Translations under genes and position numbers: made by a program | Source: Leucobacter edaphi | GTDB lineage: Bacteria; Actinomycetota; Actinomycetes; Actinomycetales; Microbacteriaceae | Reading direction: 5' to 3' | DNA length: 64,000 nucleotides | Assembly: GCF_016522535.1 (NCBI RefSeq) | Contig: NZ_JAEHOI010000002.1 | Location: 496,001-560,000, forward strand | The notes under the pieces: model-generated | The model's database searches: none | What the model saw: only the letters and a program-made list of their open reading frames with translations | Told to the model about the DNA's origin: nothing | In this document: positions 10,871 to 21,494 of the stretch, piece by piece | Layout of the letters: every line of letters starts with the position of its first letter | Position numbering within the stretch: the first letter of the stretch is position 1

Positions 10871-12679
10871 ATGCTTCAAGCCGCCGGGAGACAACGCCCG
10901 CCGGCCCGGGCTACGAAGGGTTGGCAAGAGGGCGTGCACGACATTGAGCTACCGCTGGGACCGAGACGCCGGCTGTACCGGTTCCTCGAGATGCTCCCGG
11001 CACTCGTCACCTTCGGGATCCCGATCATCGCCGTCGTGCTCTCGGCGATCGATCCGGCCTGGGGTGGCGCATTCGTGCTCGCGTTCGTCGCGATCGGTTT
11101 CTTCCGGGCGATCCGCGGAGGAGTGGATTCCGTGCGGGGCTACCGCAGGCTCCGCCTGGCCGAGAGCATCGACTGGCGGGGCGTGCTCCGCCAGCTCGAG
11201 GAGCACATCGAGCTGGCGCGAAGCGGAGAGGAACGCCCGCAGGAGCGTTCGCTGCGGCTCCCTGCGCCCTACGCAAAAGGGCTCGACGAACTCCTCGACC
11301 GCATCGACGCCGATCCGTGGCGGGTGCTCGCCCCGTCCGAGGTGCTGCACGCGGTCATCATCGCCGCCTACAACGAGCCGCGCGAGATCGTCGAGGCCTC
11401 CGTCCGTTCGCTGCTGCGGACCGCGCACGGCGCGGAACGCATCGTCGTCGTCCTCGCCCATGAGGAGCGGGGCGGCGCGGAGATGCGGCGCGTCGCCCGC
11501 GATCTCGAGCGCGAATACGGATCGCGTTTCCACGCCTTCCTCACGGTGGAGCATCCCGCCGACCTCGTCGAGGAGATCCCCGGCAAGGGCGCGAATATCA
11601 GCTGGGCGGGTGAGCACCTGCTCGAGTGGTGCACCTCCGAGGGGATCCGGCCCGACCACGTGATCGTGACGACGCTCGACTGCGACAACAAAGTCTCGCA
11701 GGGATATCTCGACGCCGTCAGCTACGAATTCGTCCGGGCCGAGGATCCGCTGCGCGTCTCCTTCCAGCCGATTTCCCTGTTCGTCGGCAACGTCTGGCAC
11801 GCGCCAGCACCCGCGCGGCTCGTCGCCGCGAGCAACTCGATCTGGAACCTGATCTCCACGGTCCGGCCCATCGCCCTGCGCAACTTCGCCTCCCACTCGC
11901 AGCCGCTCTCGGCGCTCATCGAGATGGACTTCTGGAGCCGCCGCACGATCGTCGAGGACGGCCACCAGTACTGGCGCAGCTACTTCCACTTCGGCGGGAA
12001 CTACCGGGTCGTGCCGATCCACCTGTCGATCACGCAGGACGCTGTGCTCGCGAACTCGCTCCCGCGCACGCTCGTGGTGCAGTTCAACCAGCTCTGCAGG
12101 TGGGCGTACGGCGCGTCGGACGTCCCCTACGTCGGCGTCCGGCTGCTCTCGCGCGAGCGCCTCGCCCCGCGCGGAGCGACGCTGCTGCGATTCCTGCAGC
12201 TGCTCGAATCGCACGTCACGCTCGCGGTGCTCGCCCCGATGCTGGCCTTCGGCGTCTGGCTCCCGGTGCTCGTCGTCAAGCTCTCCGAACCGATCGGCGC
12301 CGCCGCCATCCATGCCGAGCGGGTGATCACGTTGGTCCCCGAGGCCTCCACCGCGACCCAGCGGGTGGCGCTCGTCGGGCTGCTCGCCGCGATCCCGCTC
12401 ACGATCCTGCTGCTTCCCGAGCGGCCCGAGGGCGTCCCCCCGCATCGGTGGCTCGGCATGCTCTTACAGTGGGTGCTGCTCCCGGTCACGCTGTTCTGCT
12501 ACTCCTCGGCGAGCGCCGTGACCTCGCAGTGCCGGCTGCTCGTCGGTGCCTACCGCGAGCGATTCGTGGTCACTGAGAAAACGGCGGTTCATCTCGCGCG
12601 GCGCGAACCGCTCGAGCCGTCTGACGTAGACTGGAGACATGGCAGCAGAGACCGTGTTCGGGAAAATCGTTTCGGGTGA
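10871..12679 (+). CDS. Membrane-bound family 2 glycosyltransferase, processive type
   Basis: 602 residues if started at ATG 10871; GTG 10934 (21 codons later) is an alternative. Two N-terminal membrane segments (about 42-80), a cytoplasmic GT-A domain and several C-terminal membrane segments. Catalytic signatures: AAYNEP (165-170), DCD (270-272), VEDGHQYWR (361-369) and QLCRW (407-411), the D, DxD, ED, QxxRW pattern of cellulose/hyaluronan-synthase-like enzymes. It probably makes or extends a surface glycan; the sugar is unknown. Its 3' end overlaps the next gene by 41 bases and contains that gene's promoter. It sits inside an otherwise conserved rsmE-to-hinT neighbourhood. Confidence 0.8.
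   Translation: MLQAAGRQRPPARATKGWQEGVHDIELPLGPRRRLYRFLEMLPALVTFGIPIIAVVLSAIDPAWGGAFVLAFVAIGFFRAIRGGVDSVRGYRRLRLAESIDWRGVLRQLEEHIELARSGEERPQERSLRLPAPYAKGLDELLDRIDADPWRVLAPSEVLHAVIIAAYNEPREIVEASVRSLLRTAHGAERIVVVLAHEERGGAEMRRVARDLEREYGSRFHAFLTVEHPADLVEEIPGKGANISWAGEHLLEWCTSEGIRPDHVIVTTLDCDNKVSQGYLDAVSYEFVRAEDPLRVSFQPISLFVGNVWHAPAPARLVAASNSIWNLISTVRPIALRNFASHSQPLSALIEMDFWSRRTIVEDGHQYWRSYFHFGGNYRVVPIHLSITQDAVLANSLPRTLVVQFNQLCRWAYGASDVPYVGVRLLSRERLAPRGATLLRFLQLLESHVTLAVLAPMLAFGVWLPVLVVKLSEPIGAAAIHAERVITLVPEASTATQRVALVGLLAAIPLTILLLPERPEGVPPHRWLGMLLQWVLLPVTLFCYSSASAVTSQCRLLVGAYRERFVVTEKTAVHLARREPLEPSDVDWRHGSRDRVRENRFG
12627..12632 (+). promoter_or_regulatory. -10 box of the HIT gene, inside the upstream gene
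   Basis: TAGACT then GGAGAC then ATG 12639. The six-base distance predicts a leaderless HIT-phoH-ybeY transcript starting within the glycosyltransferase gene. Confidence 0.6.
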
Positions 12680-12989
12680 GATCCCGGTCGAACTCCTCGC
12701 CGAAACCGATCGTGTGATCGCTTTCCCCGATATGAATCCCCAGGCCCCCGTGCATATTCTCGTGATCCCGAAGTCCACGGAGTACGAGAACGTCGCGGAA
12801 CTCGCCGCGGCGGAGCCGGAGACGCTCGCGGAAATGGTCGAGGTCGCGAAGCGGCTCGCGGCAGAGCACGCGAACGGCGACTTCAGGCTCATCTTCAACA
12901 CGGGAGCCTCGGTGGGCCAGACGGTCTTCCACGTGCACGCGCACGTGCTCGCTGGCGACCTGGAGGAGCGATCGCTCGTTGGTGCGTGA
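12639..12989 (+). CDS. Histidine triad (HIT) nucleotide-binding protein, HinT-like
   Basis: 116 residues with the HIT signature TVFHVHAHVLAG near the C-terminus. The middle His of the triad is the nucleophile in HinT-type phosphoramidate hydrolysis of purine nucleotides. It also has the ETDRVIAFPDMNPQAPVH core. The start overlaps the end of the glycosyltransferase gene and its end overlaps phoH by 11 bases, giving coupled translation with phoH. Confidence 0.93.
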   Translation: MAAETVFGKIVSGEIPVELLAETDRVIAFPDMNPQAPVHILVIPKSTEYENVAELAAAEPETLAEMVEVAKRLAAEHANGDFRLIFNTGASVGQTVFHVHAHVLAGDLEERSLVGA

Positions 12990-14046
12990 ACACTCCGCAG
13001 ACGAGGCGTCGACAGCCCCGTCCGATCCACCCCTGCAGCGCACGGTTCTTCTCTCGGGCGTCGACGTCGGCGCGTTTCTCGGGCATCGGGACCGCCTGAT
13101 CACCGAACTCGAGGGCGCCCATCCCGGCGTCGAGTTCCACGCGCGCGATGAAGTCCTCACCCTGCGCGGCCCCGCGCGGGACGTGCTCGCGGCGGAGTCC
13201 GTCGTGCAGGAGCTGCTGCAGCATGCCAAGCAGGGAGGCGGCGTGAGCCGGAACGAAGTGAGAGAGGTCACCCGCATGATCCAGGAGGGCGATGGCGCAG
13301 GAGCCTCGCGCATGCTGAGCGAGCCGATCCTGACCGTGCGCGGGAACTCGGTTCGCCCGCAGACGGCGGGTCAGCGCGCCTACGTCGATGCGATCGACGC
13401 GAACACGATCGTGTTCGGGATCGGCCCGGCTGGCACCGGCAAGACCTATCTCGCGATGGCGAAGGCCGTGCAGGCGCTGCAGCGCCGCGAGGTCGCGAAG
13501 ATCATCCTCACGCGACCGGCCGTCGAGGCCGGCGAACGGCTCGGCTATCTCCCCGGATCGCTCGAGGACAAGATCGACCCCTACCTGAGGCCGCTGTTCG
13601 ACGCGGTGGGCTCCATGATGGATCCCGACGTCGTCCCCAAGCTGCTCGCAAACGGCACGATCGAGGTCGCGCCGCTCGCGTACATGCGCGGACGCACGCT
13701 CAACGAGTCGTTCGTGATCCTCGACGAGGCGCAGAACACCACCCCCGAGCAGATGAAGATGTTCCTCACCCGCCTCGGCTACGGCTCGAAGATGGTCGTG
13801 ACCGGGGATATTACGCAGGTTGATCTGCCGCAGGCCGCGAGCGGTCTACGCGTGGTCAATCGGATCCTCCGCGGCGTTGAGGACATCCACTTCGCGGATC
13901 TCACGGCAGACGACATCGTCCGCCATTCGCTCGTCGGCAGGATCGTCGACGCGTACGCCGAGTACGACGAGCGCGCGCACGCGGGCGCGCACGAGGCGCG
14001 CGGCGGGGCCGAGCAACGAAATGCAGCACAGGGGAGCGAAGCATGA
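12979..14046 (+). CDS. PhoH-like ATPase
   Basis: 355 residues. The N-terminal part resembles a KH-like fold, followed by the PhoH P-loop domain with Walker A GPAGTGKTY and Walker B FVILDEAQN. PhoH2/YbeZ-type proteins are associated with RNA metabolism and ribosome biogenesis, in line with the neighbouring ybeY and era. Two adjacent starts exist, TTG 12979 and GTG 12982; GGAGGAG at 12962-12968 serves either. The stop overlaps the ybeY start as ATGA. Confidence 0.93.
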   Translation: MVREHSADEASTAPSDPPLQRTVLLSGVDVGAFLGHRDRLITELEGAHPGVEFHARDEVLTLRGPARDVLAAESVVQELLQHAKQGGGVSRNEVREVTRMIQEGDGAGASRMLSEPILTVRGNSVRPQTAGQRAYVDAIDANTIVFGIGPAGTGKTYLAMAKAVQALQRREVAKIILTRPAVEAGERLGYLPGSLEDKIDPYLRPLFDAVGSMMDPDVVPKLLANGTIEVAPLAYMRGRTLNESFVILDEAQNTTPEQMKMFLTRLGYGSKMVVTGDITQVDLPQAASGLRVVNRILRGVEDIHFADLTADDIVRHSLVGRIVDAYAEYDERAHAGAHEARGGAEQRNAAQGSEA

Positions 14047-14510
14047 GCGTCGAGATCAACAACGAGTCCGGATTCGACGGGGCGGTCGATGAGGCGCGCC
14101 TGCAGCGGCTCGCCTCCTTCGTGCTCGAGTCGCTGCACGTTCACCCGGAAACGGACCTGGGGGTCCTGCTGGTCGACGAGGCCGCGATCGAGCGGCTCCA
14201 CGTGCAGTGGATGGACCTTCCCGGGCCCACCGACGTCCTGAGCTTCCCGATGGATGAGCTGCGACCCGGTCGAGTTGACGCGCAAACGCCCGCCGGTTTG
14301 CTCGGTGATCTGGTGATCTGTCCGCAGGTCGCGCAGGTGCAGGCCGACGCGGCCGGGCACGACCTGCAGCAGGAGATCGCGATTCTGCTCACCCACGGGA
14401 TGCTGCACCTGCTCGGCTTTGATCACGCGGCCCCCGACGAGGAGGCCGAGATGTTCGGGCTCCAGCGCGACCTGATCCTGTCGTTCAGCGTGCGCGAGCG
14501 CGGCCGATGA
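14043..14510 (+). CDS. ybeY: Endoribonuclease YbeY
   Basis: 155 residues with the zinc site HGMLHLLGFDH (HxxxHxxGxDH), the defining YbeY motif, and PTDVLSFPMD upstream. It takes part in 16S rRNA 3'-end maturation and ribosome quality control. It is coupled by ATGA overlaps to phoH before it and to the hemolysin-family gene after it. Confidence 0.97.
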   Translation: MSVEINNESGFDGAVDEARLQRLASFVLESLHVHPETDLGVLLVDEAAIERLHVQWMDLPGPTDVLSFPMDELRPGRVDAQTPAGLLGDLVICPQVAQVQADAAGHDLQQEIAILLTHGMLHLLGFDHAAPDEEAEMFGLQRDLILSFSVRERGR

Positions 14511-15805
14511 GCCTTCCCGTTGCCATCCTGCTGCTCGCCTCCGCGGCGGTGCTCCTCGGGATCGGCGGATTGCTCGCCGCCGCTGACGCGGCGCTCGGCG
14601 TCATGTCGCGGGCCGAACTCCTCGCGCTCGCGGAGGAGTCGCCGCGCACGGGCAAGGCGATCCGCGCGATCGCGGAGGACGAGGCCAGGCACGTCGACGC
14701 GCTCGGCTTCGCCCGCGTCTTCGGCGAGACGCTGTCTGCGGTGCTCATCACGCTCGTGCTCTCCTACTCGCTCGAGCCGATCTGGCTGACGCTCCTCATC
14801 GCGACGCTCGTGATGACGGCGACCTCGTTCGTTCTCGTGGGATCGAGCCCGCGCACCGTCGGCGCCCACCATCCCGCCGGGGTGATCCGTTTCGCGGCTC
14901 CGACGATCCGCGCGATCCGCTTCCTCCTCGGCCCGATCGCGACCGGGCTCATGCGCTTCGGCGATCGTGTGACGCCGGGACGCGGCACCGGGCGCGCCAG
15001 GATCCGAGACGAGCAGCAGCTCCTGTCGATGGTCGATCAGGCGGCCGAGCAGTCCCTGCTCGAGGACGACGATCGCGAGTACATCCACTCGATCGTCGAG
15101 TTCGGCGACACCGCGATTCGCGAGGTCATGGTGCCCCGGATCGACATGATCACGATGGACGCCGGGTGCACTGTGCGCGAGGGGCTCGAGCATCTGCTCG
15201 CCGCCCGGCACTCGCGGATCCCCGTCATCGACGGCGACGTGGACGACGTGGTCGGGATCCTGCACCTGCGCGACGCGAGCGGATTCGTGCTCCGGCGGCC
15301 GGACGAGGCGGAGTCCGCGCACGTCACCCGCATCATGAAGCCCGTGCTGTTCGCCCCGGAACAGCAGCGCGCCGATGCGCTGCTGCGGCAGATGCAGAGC
15401 GAGTCGACGCACCTCGCGCTCGTGGTCGACGAGTACGGCGGGATTTCCGGCCTCGTGACCCTCGAGGACCTCATCGAGGAACTCCTCGGGGAGATCAACG
15501 ACGAGCACGATCGCGACGTCGCCGAGGCCGAGCAGCAGGCCGACGGCTCATACGTCGTGAGCGCCAGACTCGACGTCGACGAGCTCGGAGAGCTGTTCGA
15601 CGTGGACCTCGACGACGACGAAGTCGACACCGTCGGCGGTCTGTTCGCGAAGCACCTGGGGCGCCTGCCCGAGATCGGGGATACCGTGATCGTGGAGGGC
15701 ATCGAGCTCACCGCGGTCGACATCGAACGCAAGCGCCAGCGGCTCCTCACCGCCGAGGCGCGCTGGGTGGGGCGCGACGACGCCCAGGACGGAGAAGAGG
15801 AATGA
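14507..15805 (+). CDS. CNNM/CorC-like hemolysin-family membrane protein
   Basis: 432 residues. A DUF21-type membrane domain (hydrophobic segments within about 1-150, with GLLAAADAALG) is followed by a CBS pair (REVMVPRIDMITMDA..., IMKPVLF...) and a CorC_HlyC domain (DELGELFDVDLDDDEVDTVGG). The family is linked to magnesium/cobalt efflux in bacteria; the hemolysin name is historical. ATGA overlaps at both ends place it in the ybeY-era operon. Confidence 0.93.
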   Translation: MSLPVAILLLASAAVLLGIGGLLAAADAALGVMSRAELLALAEESPRTGKAIRAIAEDEARHVDALGFARVFGETLSAVLITLVLSYSLEPIWLTLLIATLVMTATSFVLVGSSPRTVGAHHPAGVIRFAAPTIRAIRFLLGPIATGLMRFGDRVTPGRGTGRARIRDEQQLLSMVDQAAEQSLLEDDDREYIHSIVEFGDTAIREVMVPRIDMITMDAGCTVREGLEHLLAARHSRIPVIDGDVDDVVGILHLRDASGFVLRRPDEAESAHVTRIMKPVLFAPEQQRADALLRQMQSESTHLALVVDEYGGISGLVTLEDLIEELLGEINDEHDRDVAEAEQQADGSYVVSARLDVDELGELFDVDLDDDEVDTVGGLFAKHLGRLPEIGDTVIVEGIELTAVDIERKRQRLLTAEARWVGRDDAQDGEEE

Positions 15806-16707
15806 CTGAGACGCCGGAGAACGCCGAGTTCAGGGCGGGATTCGTCTCGTTTGTCGGACGGCCGAACGCTGGGAAGTCGACGCTCACCAACGCGCTCGTC
15901 GGCGAGAAGATCGCGATCACGAGCCCCAAGCCGCAGACCACGCGACGCGCGATCCGCGGAATCGTCAACCGGCCGGACGGCCAGCTCATCGTCGTCGATA
16001 CGCCGGGGATTCATCGCCCTCGGACGCTCCTCGGCGAGCGGCTGAACGCGCTCGTCGAGGCGACGCTCGGGGACGTCGATGTGATCGGTTTCTGCATTCC
16101 CGCGAACGAGAAGCTCGGCCCCGGGGATCGCTTCATCAGCGAGCGCCTCGAGGACTTCCCGCGCGCCAAGAAGGTGGCGATCGTCACCAAGACGGATCGG
16201 GCGTCGAAAGCGGAGATCTTCGAGCAGTTGACCCGGATCAGCGCGCTGCGCGAGTGGGACGCCGTGATCCCGATCTCCGCGGTCACGCGCGATCAGCTCG
16301 ACGTGCTCTCCGATGAGCTCCTCGCGCTCATGCCGCTCTCGCCTGCCCTGTACGACACGGACCAGACGACGGACGAGTCCCCGGATGATCGGATCGCCGA
16401 GCTCATCAGGCAGGCCGCCCTCGAGGGCGTCAGGGACGAGCTCCCGCACTCGATCGCAGCGACGGTCGACGACCGCGAGGAGCGCGAGGACGGGCTCCTG
16501 GAGCTGTACGCCTCGATCTACGTGGAGCGGGACAGCCAGAAGGGCATCATCATCGGCAAGGGCGGCTCCCGGCTGCGCGATGTGGGCGAACGCGCGCGTC
16601 GCGAGATCGAGGCGCTGCTCGATCGCCGCGTCTACCTTTCGCTGCGCGTCAAGGTGATGAAGGAGTGGCAGCGCGACCCGAAGGCCCTGGGGCGCCTCGG
16701 CTTCTGA
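15802..16707 (+). CDS. era: GTPase Era, 16S rRNA-binding
   Basis: 301 residues. The GTPase domain has GRPNAGKST, DTPGIHRPR and TKTD; the C-terminal KH domain has KGIIIGKGGSRLRDVG. Era binds the 3' end of 16S rRNA and assists small-subunit maturation, which fits the phoH/ybeY context. ATG 15802 is chosen because it overlaps the previous stop (ATGA); the frame is open upstream inside the hemolysin-family gene. Confidence 0.97.
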   Translation: MTETPENAEFRAGFVSFVGRPNAGKSTLTNALVGEKIAITSPKPQTTRRAIRGIVNRPDGQLIVVDTPGIHRPRTLLGERLNALVEATLGDVDVIGFCIPANEKLGPGDRFISERLEDFPRAKKVAIVTKTDRASKAEIFEQLTRISALREWDAVIPISAVTRDQLDVLSDELLALMPLSPALYDTDQTTDESPDDRIAELIRQAALEGVRDELPHSIAATVDDREEREDGLLELYASIYVERDSQKGIIIGKGGSRLRDVGERARREIEALLDRRVYLSLRVKVMKEWQRDPKALGRLGF

Positions 16708-16748
16708 GCGGTAGCGCCGGGCAACCCCGCCAGGCGCCGTGACGGGCT

Positions 16749-16766
16749 CCGGGCGCCGACGCCCGG
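16749..16766. terminator. Possible bidirectional terminator between era and DUF2207
   Basis: CCGGGCG/CGCCCGG stem with a four-base loop between convergent genes. There is no T tract on either side, so it is weakly supported. Confidence 0.35.
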
Positions 16767-16767
16767 A

Positions 16768-18708
16768 TCAGCGCCCTCCCGAGAAGCCCCCGCCTCCGCC
16801 GCCACCGACGAAACCTCCGCCCGTCGAGCCGCCCGAACTGCTCGATGTGTACGCGGCGGACGAGGACAGCGTCGAGGTGAAGCGCTCGATCGTTGAGCCG
16901 ATCGCCGCGAAGCCCGCGGCTCCGGCAGCGGGATACCAGGCCGGAGCGTACCCAGGCACCGATTCGTACGACGTCTGCAGCACCTTCGCCCAGCTCTTCT
17001 CCAGGCCGAAGATCATCGCGTAGGGGAGCAGCTTCTCGTACAGCTCGACGACGGTCGCGCCGTCGACCTCGCGACGCTCGGCGCCGAGGGCCGACTGCAG
17101 CATCGAGATCCGCTCGGCCTCCGCGACCGAGATGAACATCCGCACGCCGAGGAGATACTCTCGCGTTTCCGCCCCGAGCTCCGTGTGGACCACGTGCTTG
17201 GCTGACGACATGAGAATGAGGATGATCCCGGGGATCAGTGGCACGAAGCCGACCAGCGCACCACCGAAGCCGCGCGCGGGAATGCTCAGCAGACTGAGGA
17301 CGATGCCCGCCGCGACGAGGACCAGGCCCGCGATGCGCACGAGTCGGGAGGCCGGGGCGCGACGCGTGGTGAAGTAGCCCCGATCGCTCGCGGCAGTGGT
17401 GCCCGCGGATGCGAGGTCATCCATCTGCGAGGCGAACGCGGTGCTCTCATCGGGCACGGTGAATGCGGCGCCCGGCCCGCCGCTCGGGAAGATCTCCTGC
17501 AGCGCCCGTGAATCGAGCGGATCTCCTGCGGCGTTTCGATCCACGAGGCGGAGTACGGGATCGGGGAACTTCTTGCCGAAGAAGCCGGGTTTCCCCTCCG
17601 CCTGCTCGATCTGGATCGCATTCGAGACCGCGAGATGGACGATCTCCGCAGCGGACGCTTTTCCGGTGGCGCCGGCGATCGGGGCCGCGATGAGGGGCGG
17701 CAGATTCGCGGGAACGTCGTACTGGGGGATCACCGTTCCGCGCGCGCGACGGCTGCGGAACTTCATGCGCAGCACCGAGACGTAGCCGAGCACGCCGGCG
17801 AGGGCGGCCGCCCCGCCGCACGCGAGGGGGCCGTAGACCACGAGCGGGCTGTCGCGCAGGAAGGTGCTCCTCGGAGCGTCCCCGCCCTGCTCACCGCGTC
17901 CGGCGGGCTGCGTCACCGAGCCCGGCTGCAGTCCGACGGCGACCGTGACGCCCTGCATCGGGGGGAGTGCGACCGGCGCGACCGTGAGCGGGTCCGCGGC
18001 GGTGCCGGTTCCCGAGATCGAGCACTCGTCCCGTGAGTCAGCGGCGCCGACATAGCATTTCCGCTGGGAGTTCAGCTCGGCGGCGAGGGGCTCGTCGAAC
18101 ACGATGCTCGCTGAGAACTTCCCGATCGGCTGCTTGCGCTCGGGGCTGACGAGATCCCAGTAGAACTCGTCGGCCGTGCCGTCGTCGCGCGGCATGATCG
18201 TGTCGGAGAGCGAATAGGAGATCACGTAGGTCTGGGCGCCGTGAACGTAGCGATCATCGCCCGTGAGCACCGCGACATAGCCGTCCCGATGCTCCAGCTC
18301 GAAGGGGACGGACGCACCCGAGGCATTCGTGACCGTGAAGTCCTTCGCGTCGATCGAGGCTCCCTGATAGTCGAGATATTTCGCGACCACGATGCCCCGG
18401 TTCTGGTCCCGGTCGGGGAAGCGCGCGGTGATCGTCTCGGTGACCCGCGCCGAGGCATGCCCGTCCGGCCGCTTGGAGAGTTCGACGCCGACGTTCCAGG
18501 AGTCGAAGCGGAAGTCCTCGACGTCGGCGCGTGCCCCGCTCGTTCCGGCCCCCAGGAGCAGCGCTGCGGCGAACAGCATCCCGAGCAGAGCCGCCAGCAC
18601 GACTCGGAGCGCATCCGGTGAGGCTCCGAGCGGGAACGGTGCCGTCCGGTGCACCGCGCTCGCTTCGCGGTTCTGGGACTGCGGCCGGGGCACGGTGAGG
18701 TGTTCCAT
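16768..18708 (-). CDS. DUF2207 domain-containing membrane protein
   Basis: 646 residues. A long N-terminal tail precedes a signal or anchor helix (about 35-60, ending ARA), then an extracellular domain with DRDQNRGIVV, a membrane segment near 300, a cytoplasmic part, a further pair of membrane segments near 455-500, and a Gly-rich C-terminus (GGGFVGGGGGGGFSGGR). This is the DUF2207 layout; function unknown. The ATG has GGAGG only one base away, too close for a normal ribosome site. CATATT eight bases upstream suggests a leaderless start, or a start further downstream. Confidence 0.85.
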   Translation of the reverse strand: MEHLTVPRPQSQNREASAVHRTAPFPLGASPDALRVVLAALLGMLFAAALLLGAGTSGARADVEDFRFDSWNVGVELSKRPDGHASARVTETITARFPDRDQNRGIVVAKYLDYQGASIDAKDFTVTNASGASVPFELEHRDGYVAVLTGDDRYVHGAQTYVISYSLSDTIMPRDDGTADEFYWDLVSPERKQPIGKFSASIVFDEPLAAELNSQRKCYVGAADSRDECSISGTGTAADPLTVAPVALPPMQGVTVAVGLQPGSVTQPAGRGEQGGDAPRSTFLRDSPLVVYGPLACGGAAALAGVLGYVSVLRMKFRSRRARGTVIPQYDVPANLPPLIAAPIAGATGKASAAEIVHLAVSNAIQIEQAEGKPGFFGKKFPDPVLRLVDRNAAGDPLDSRALQEIFPSGGPGAAFTVPDESTAFASQMDDLASAGTTAASDRGYFTTRRAPASRLVRIAGLVLVAAGIVLSLLSIPARGFGGALVGFVPLIPGIILILMSSAKHVVHTELGAETREYLLGVRMFISVAEAERISMLQSALGAERREVDGATVVELYEKLLPYAMIFGLEKSWAKVLQTSYESVPGYAPAWYPAAGAAGFAAIGSTIERFTSTLSSSAAYTSSSSGGSTGGGFVGGGGGGGFSGGR

Positions 18709-18833
18709 ACCTCCACAATATGCAGAGGTGGCCCGCGACCGCCGCAGAACTCGGTGAGACCCGGATCATTGCACCGCGCACAACGGTGCGCAGGATCCGG
18801 CAGCCCGCCTTGAGCGGGCGCGCGCCGACCGGG

Positions 18834-18842
18834 TGGTATAGT
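18834..18842 (+). promoter_or_regulatory. Extended -10 promoter of the leuA leader
   Basis: TGG-TATAGT, an extended -10 element, ends six bases before the ATG of the leader peptide. The predicted start of transcription therefore falls on or next to that ATG. Confidence 0.65.
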
Positions 18843-18848
18843 GACGAC

Positions 18849-18877
18849 ATGCTGTTCGGCTCGCTTCTCCTTAGCTG

Positions 18878-18893
<16 letters not shown>
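18849..18893 (+). CDS. leu leader peptide (MLFGSLLLSCRDEA)
   Basis: A 14-residue open frame with four leucines, three of them consecutive (codons CTT CTC CTT at 18864-18872), ahead of leuA. Leucine codons placed before a hairpin are the mark of a leader peptide that senses charged Leu-tRNA. The frame probably starts at the 5' end of the transcript, without a ribosome-binding site. It is read from sequence only. Confidence 0.75.
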
Positions 18894-20735
<1,842 letters not shown>

Positions 20736-20753
20736 TCAGGGTTTCCCACGGAG

Positions 20754-20791
20754 ACGGGGCGCCGCGCGAGCATCATCGCGCGGCGCCCCGT
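20754..20791 (+). terminator. leuA terminator
   Basis: A 16-bp perfect stem (20754-20769 with 20776-20791), loop GCATCA, tail TCGTATTTAT. Confidence 0.9.
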
Positions 20792-20807
20792 TCGTATTTA
20801 TGTTCGA
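20792..20807 (+). promoter_or_regulatory. Possible LexA (SOS) box upstream of ruvA
   Basis: TCGTAT-TTAT-GTTCGA matches the actinobacterial SOS palindrome TCGAAC-N4-GTTCGA except for two bases in the left half. It lies 42 bases before the ruvA -10 box. ruv genes are classic SOS members. Confidence 0.4.
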
Positions 20808-20848
20808 ATGGCGCGGAGTGGCGAGCGCGCGATGTCAGTGGTTCGCTC

Positions 20849-20854
20849 TAGTGT
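20849..20854 (+). promoter_or_regulatory. ruvA -10 box, leaderless start
   Basis: TAGTGT then seven bases then GTG 20862. No ribosome-binding site is present. Confidence 0.6.
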
Positions 20855-20861
20855 TGAGGCC

Positions 20862-21494
20862 GTGATCGCTGCAATTCGTGGAGAGGTGCTGAGCTCGGGA
20901 GCCGGATGGGCTGTCGTCGAGGTCGGCGGTGTCGGTATGCGCGTTGAGCTCCCCAGCGGGCGAACCTCGCAGGCGGTGCCGGGGGAGCAGGCCTTCTTCC
21001 ACACCTCCTTGATCGTGCGCGAGGATTCGCTGACGCTCTTCGGCTTCGCTACCGAGGCCGAGCTCGCCGTCTTCGGGCACCTCATCGCCGTGTCGGGGGT
21101 CGGCCCCCGCAGCGCCCTCGGGGTGCTCTCCGAGCTCTCGCCGGCCGAGGTGGCCCGCGCCGTCGCCGCCGAAGACGAGAAGCCGTTCCGCAAGGTGTCG
21201 GGCATCGGTCCGAAGACCGCGAAACTCATCGCGGTGTCGCTCCAGGGGAAGCTCGCCGAGTTCGAGTCCGCCGATCCCGATGCCCGCGTGGCCGTCGCCG
21301 GGGAACCGCGCGACGCGGTCGCCGCTGCCGTGCAGGAGGGCCTCGTCGGCCTCGGGTGGAGCGAGGCTGAGGCGCTGCTCGCGGTGAACGACGCACGCGA
21401 GGCCGGCGCTCCCGAGGAGCATGCCGGGCTGCTGCGCGCAGCGCTCGCGCTGCTGAACGCCGCGCGCTCCGGAGCGAGAGGCGGCCGTCGATGA
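20862..21494 (+). CDS. ruvA: Holliday junction branch migration protein RuvA
   Basis: 210 residues. RuvA begins with (M)IAAIRGEV, so GTG 20862 is the start although the frame is open 18 codons further. It has an N-terminal OB-like domain, two helix-hairpin-helix motifs ([18 protein letters not shown]) and a C-terminal RuvB-contacting domain. It binds four-way junctions and loads RuvB. ATGA overlap with ruvB. ruvC, normally just upstream in related genomes, is not here. Confidence 0.97.
   Translation: MIAAIRGEVLSSGAGWAVVEVGGVGMRVELPSGRTSQAVPGEQAFFHTSLIVREDSLTLFGFATEAELAVFGHLIAVSGVGPRSALGVLSELSPAEVARAVAAEDEKPFRKVSGIGPKTAKLIAVSLQGKLAEFESADPDARVAVAGEPRDAVAAAVQEGLVGLGWSEAEALLAVNDAREAGAPEEHAGLLRAALALLNAARSGARGGRR

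Noticed and set aside
10949-12445. 498-codon antisense frame over the glycosyltransferase
   Set aside because: Composition shadow; the plus-strand protein has complete catalytic motifs and membrane segments.
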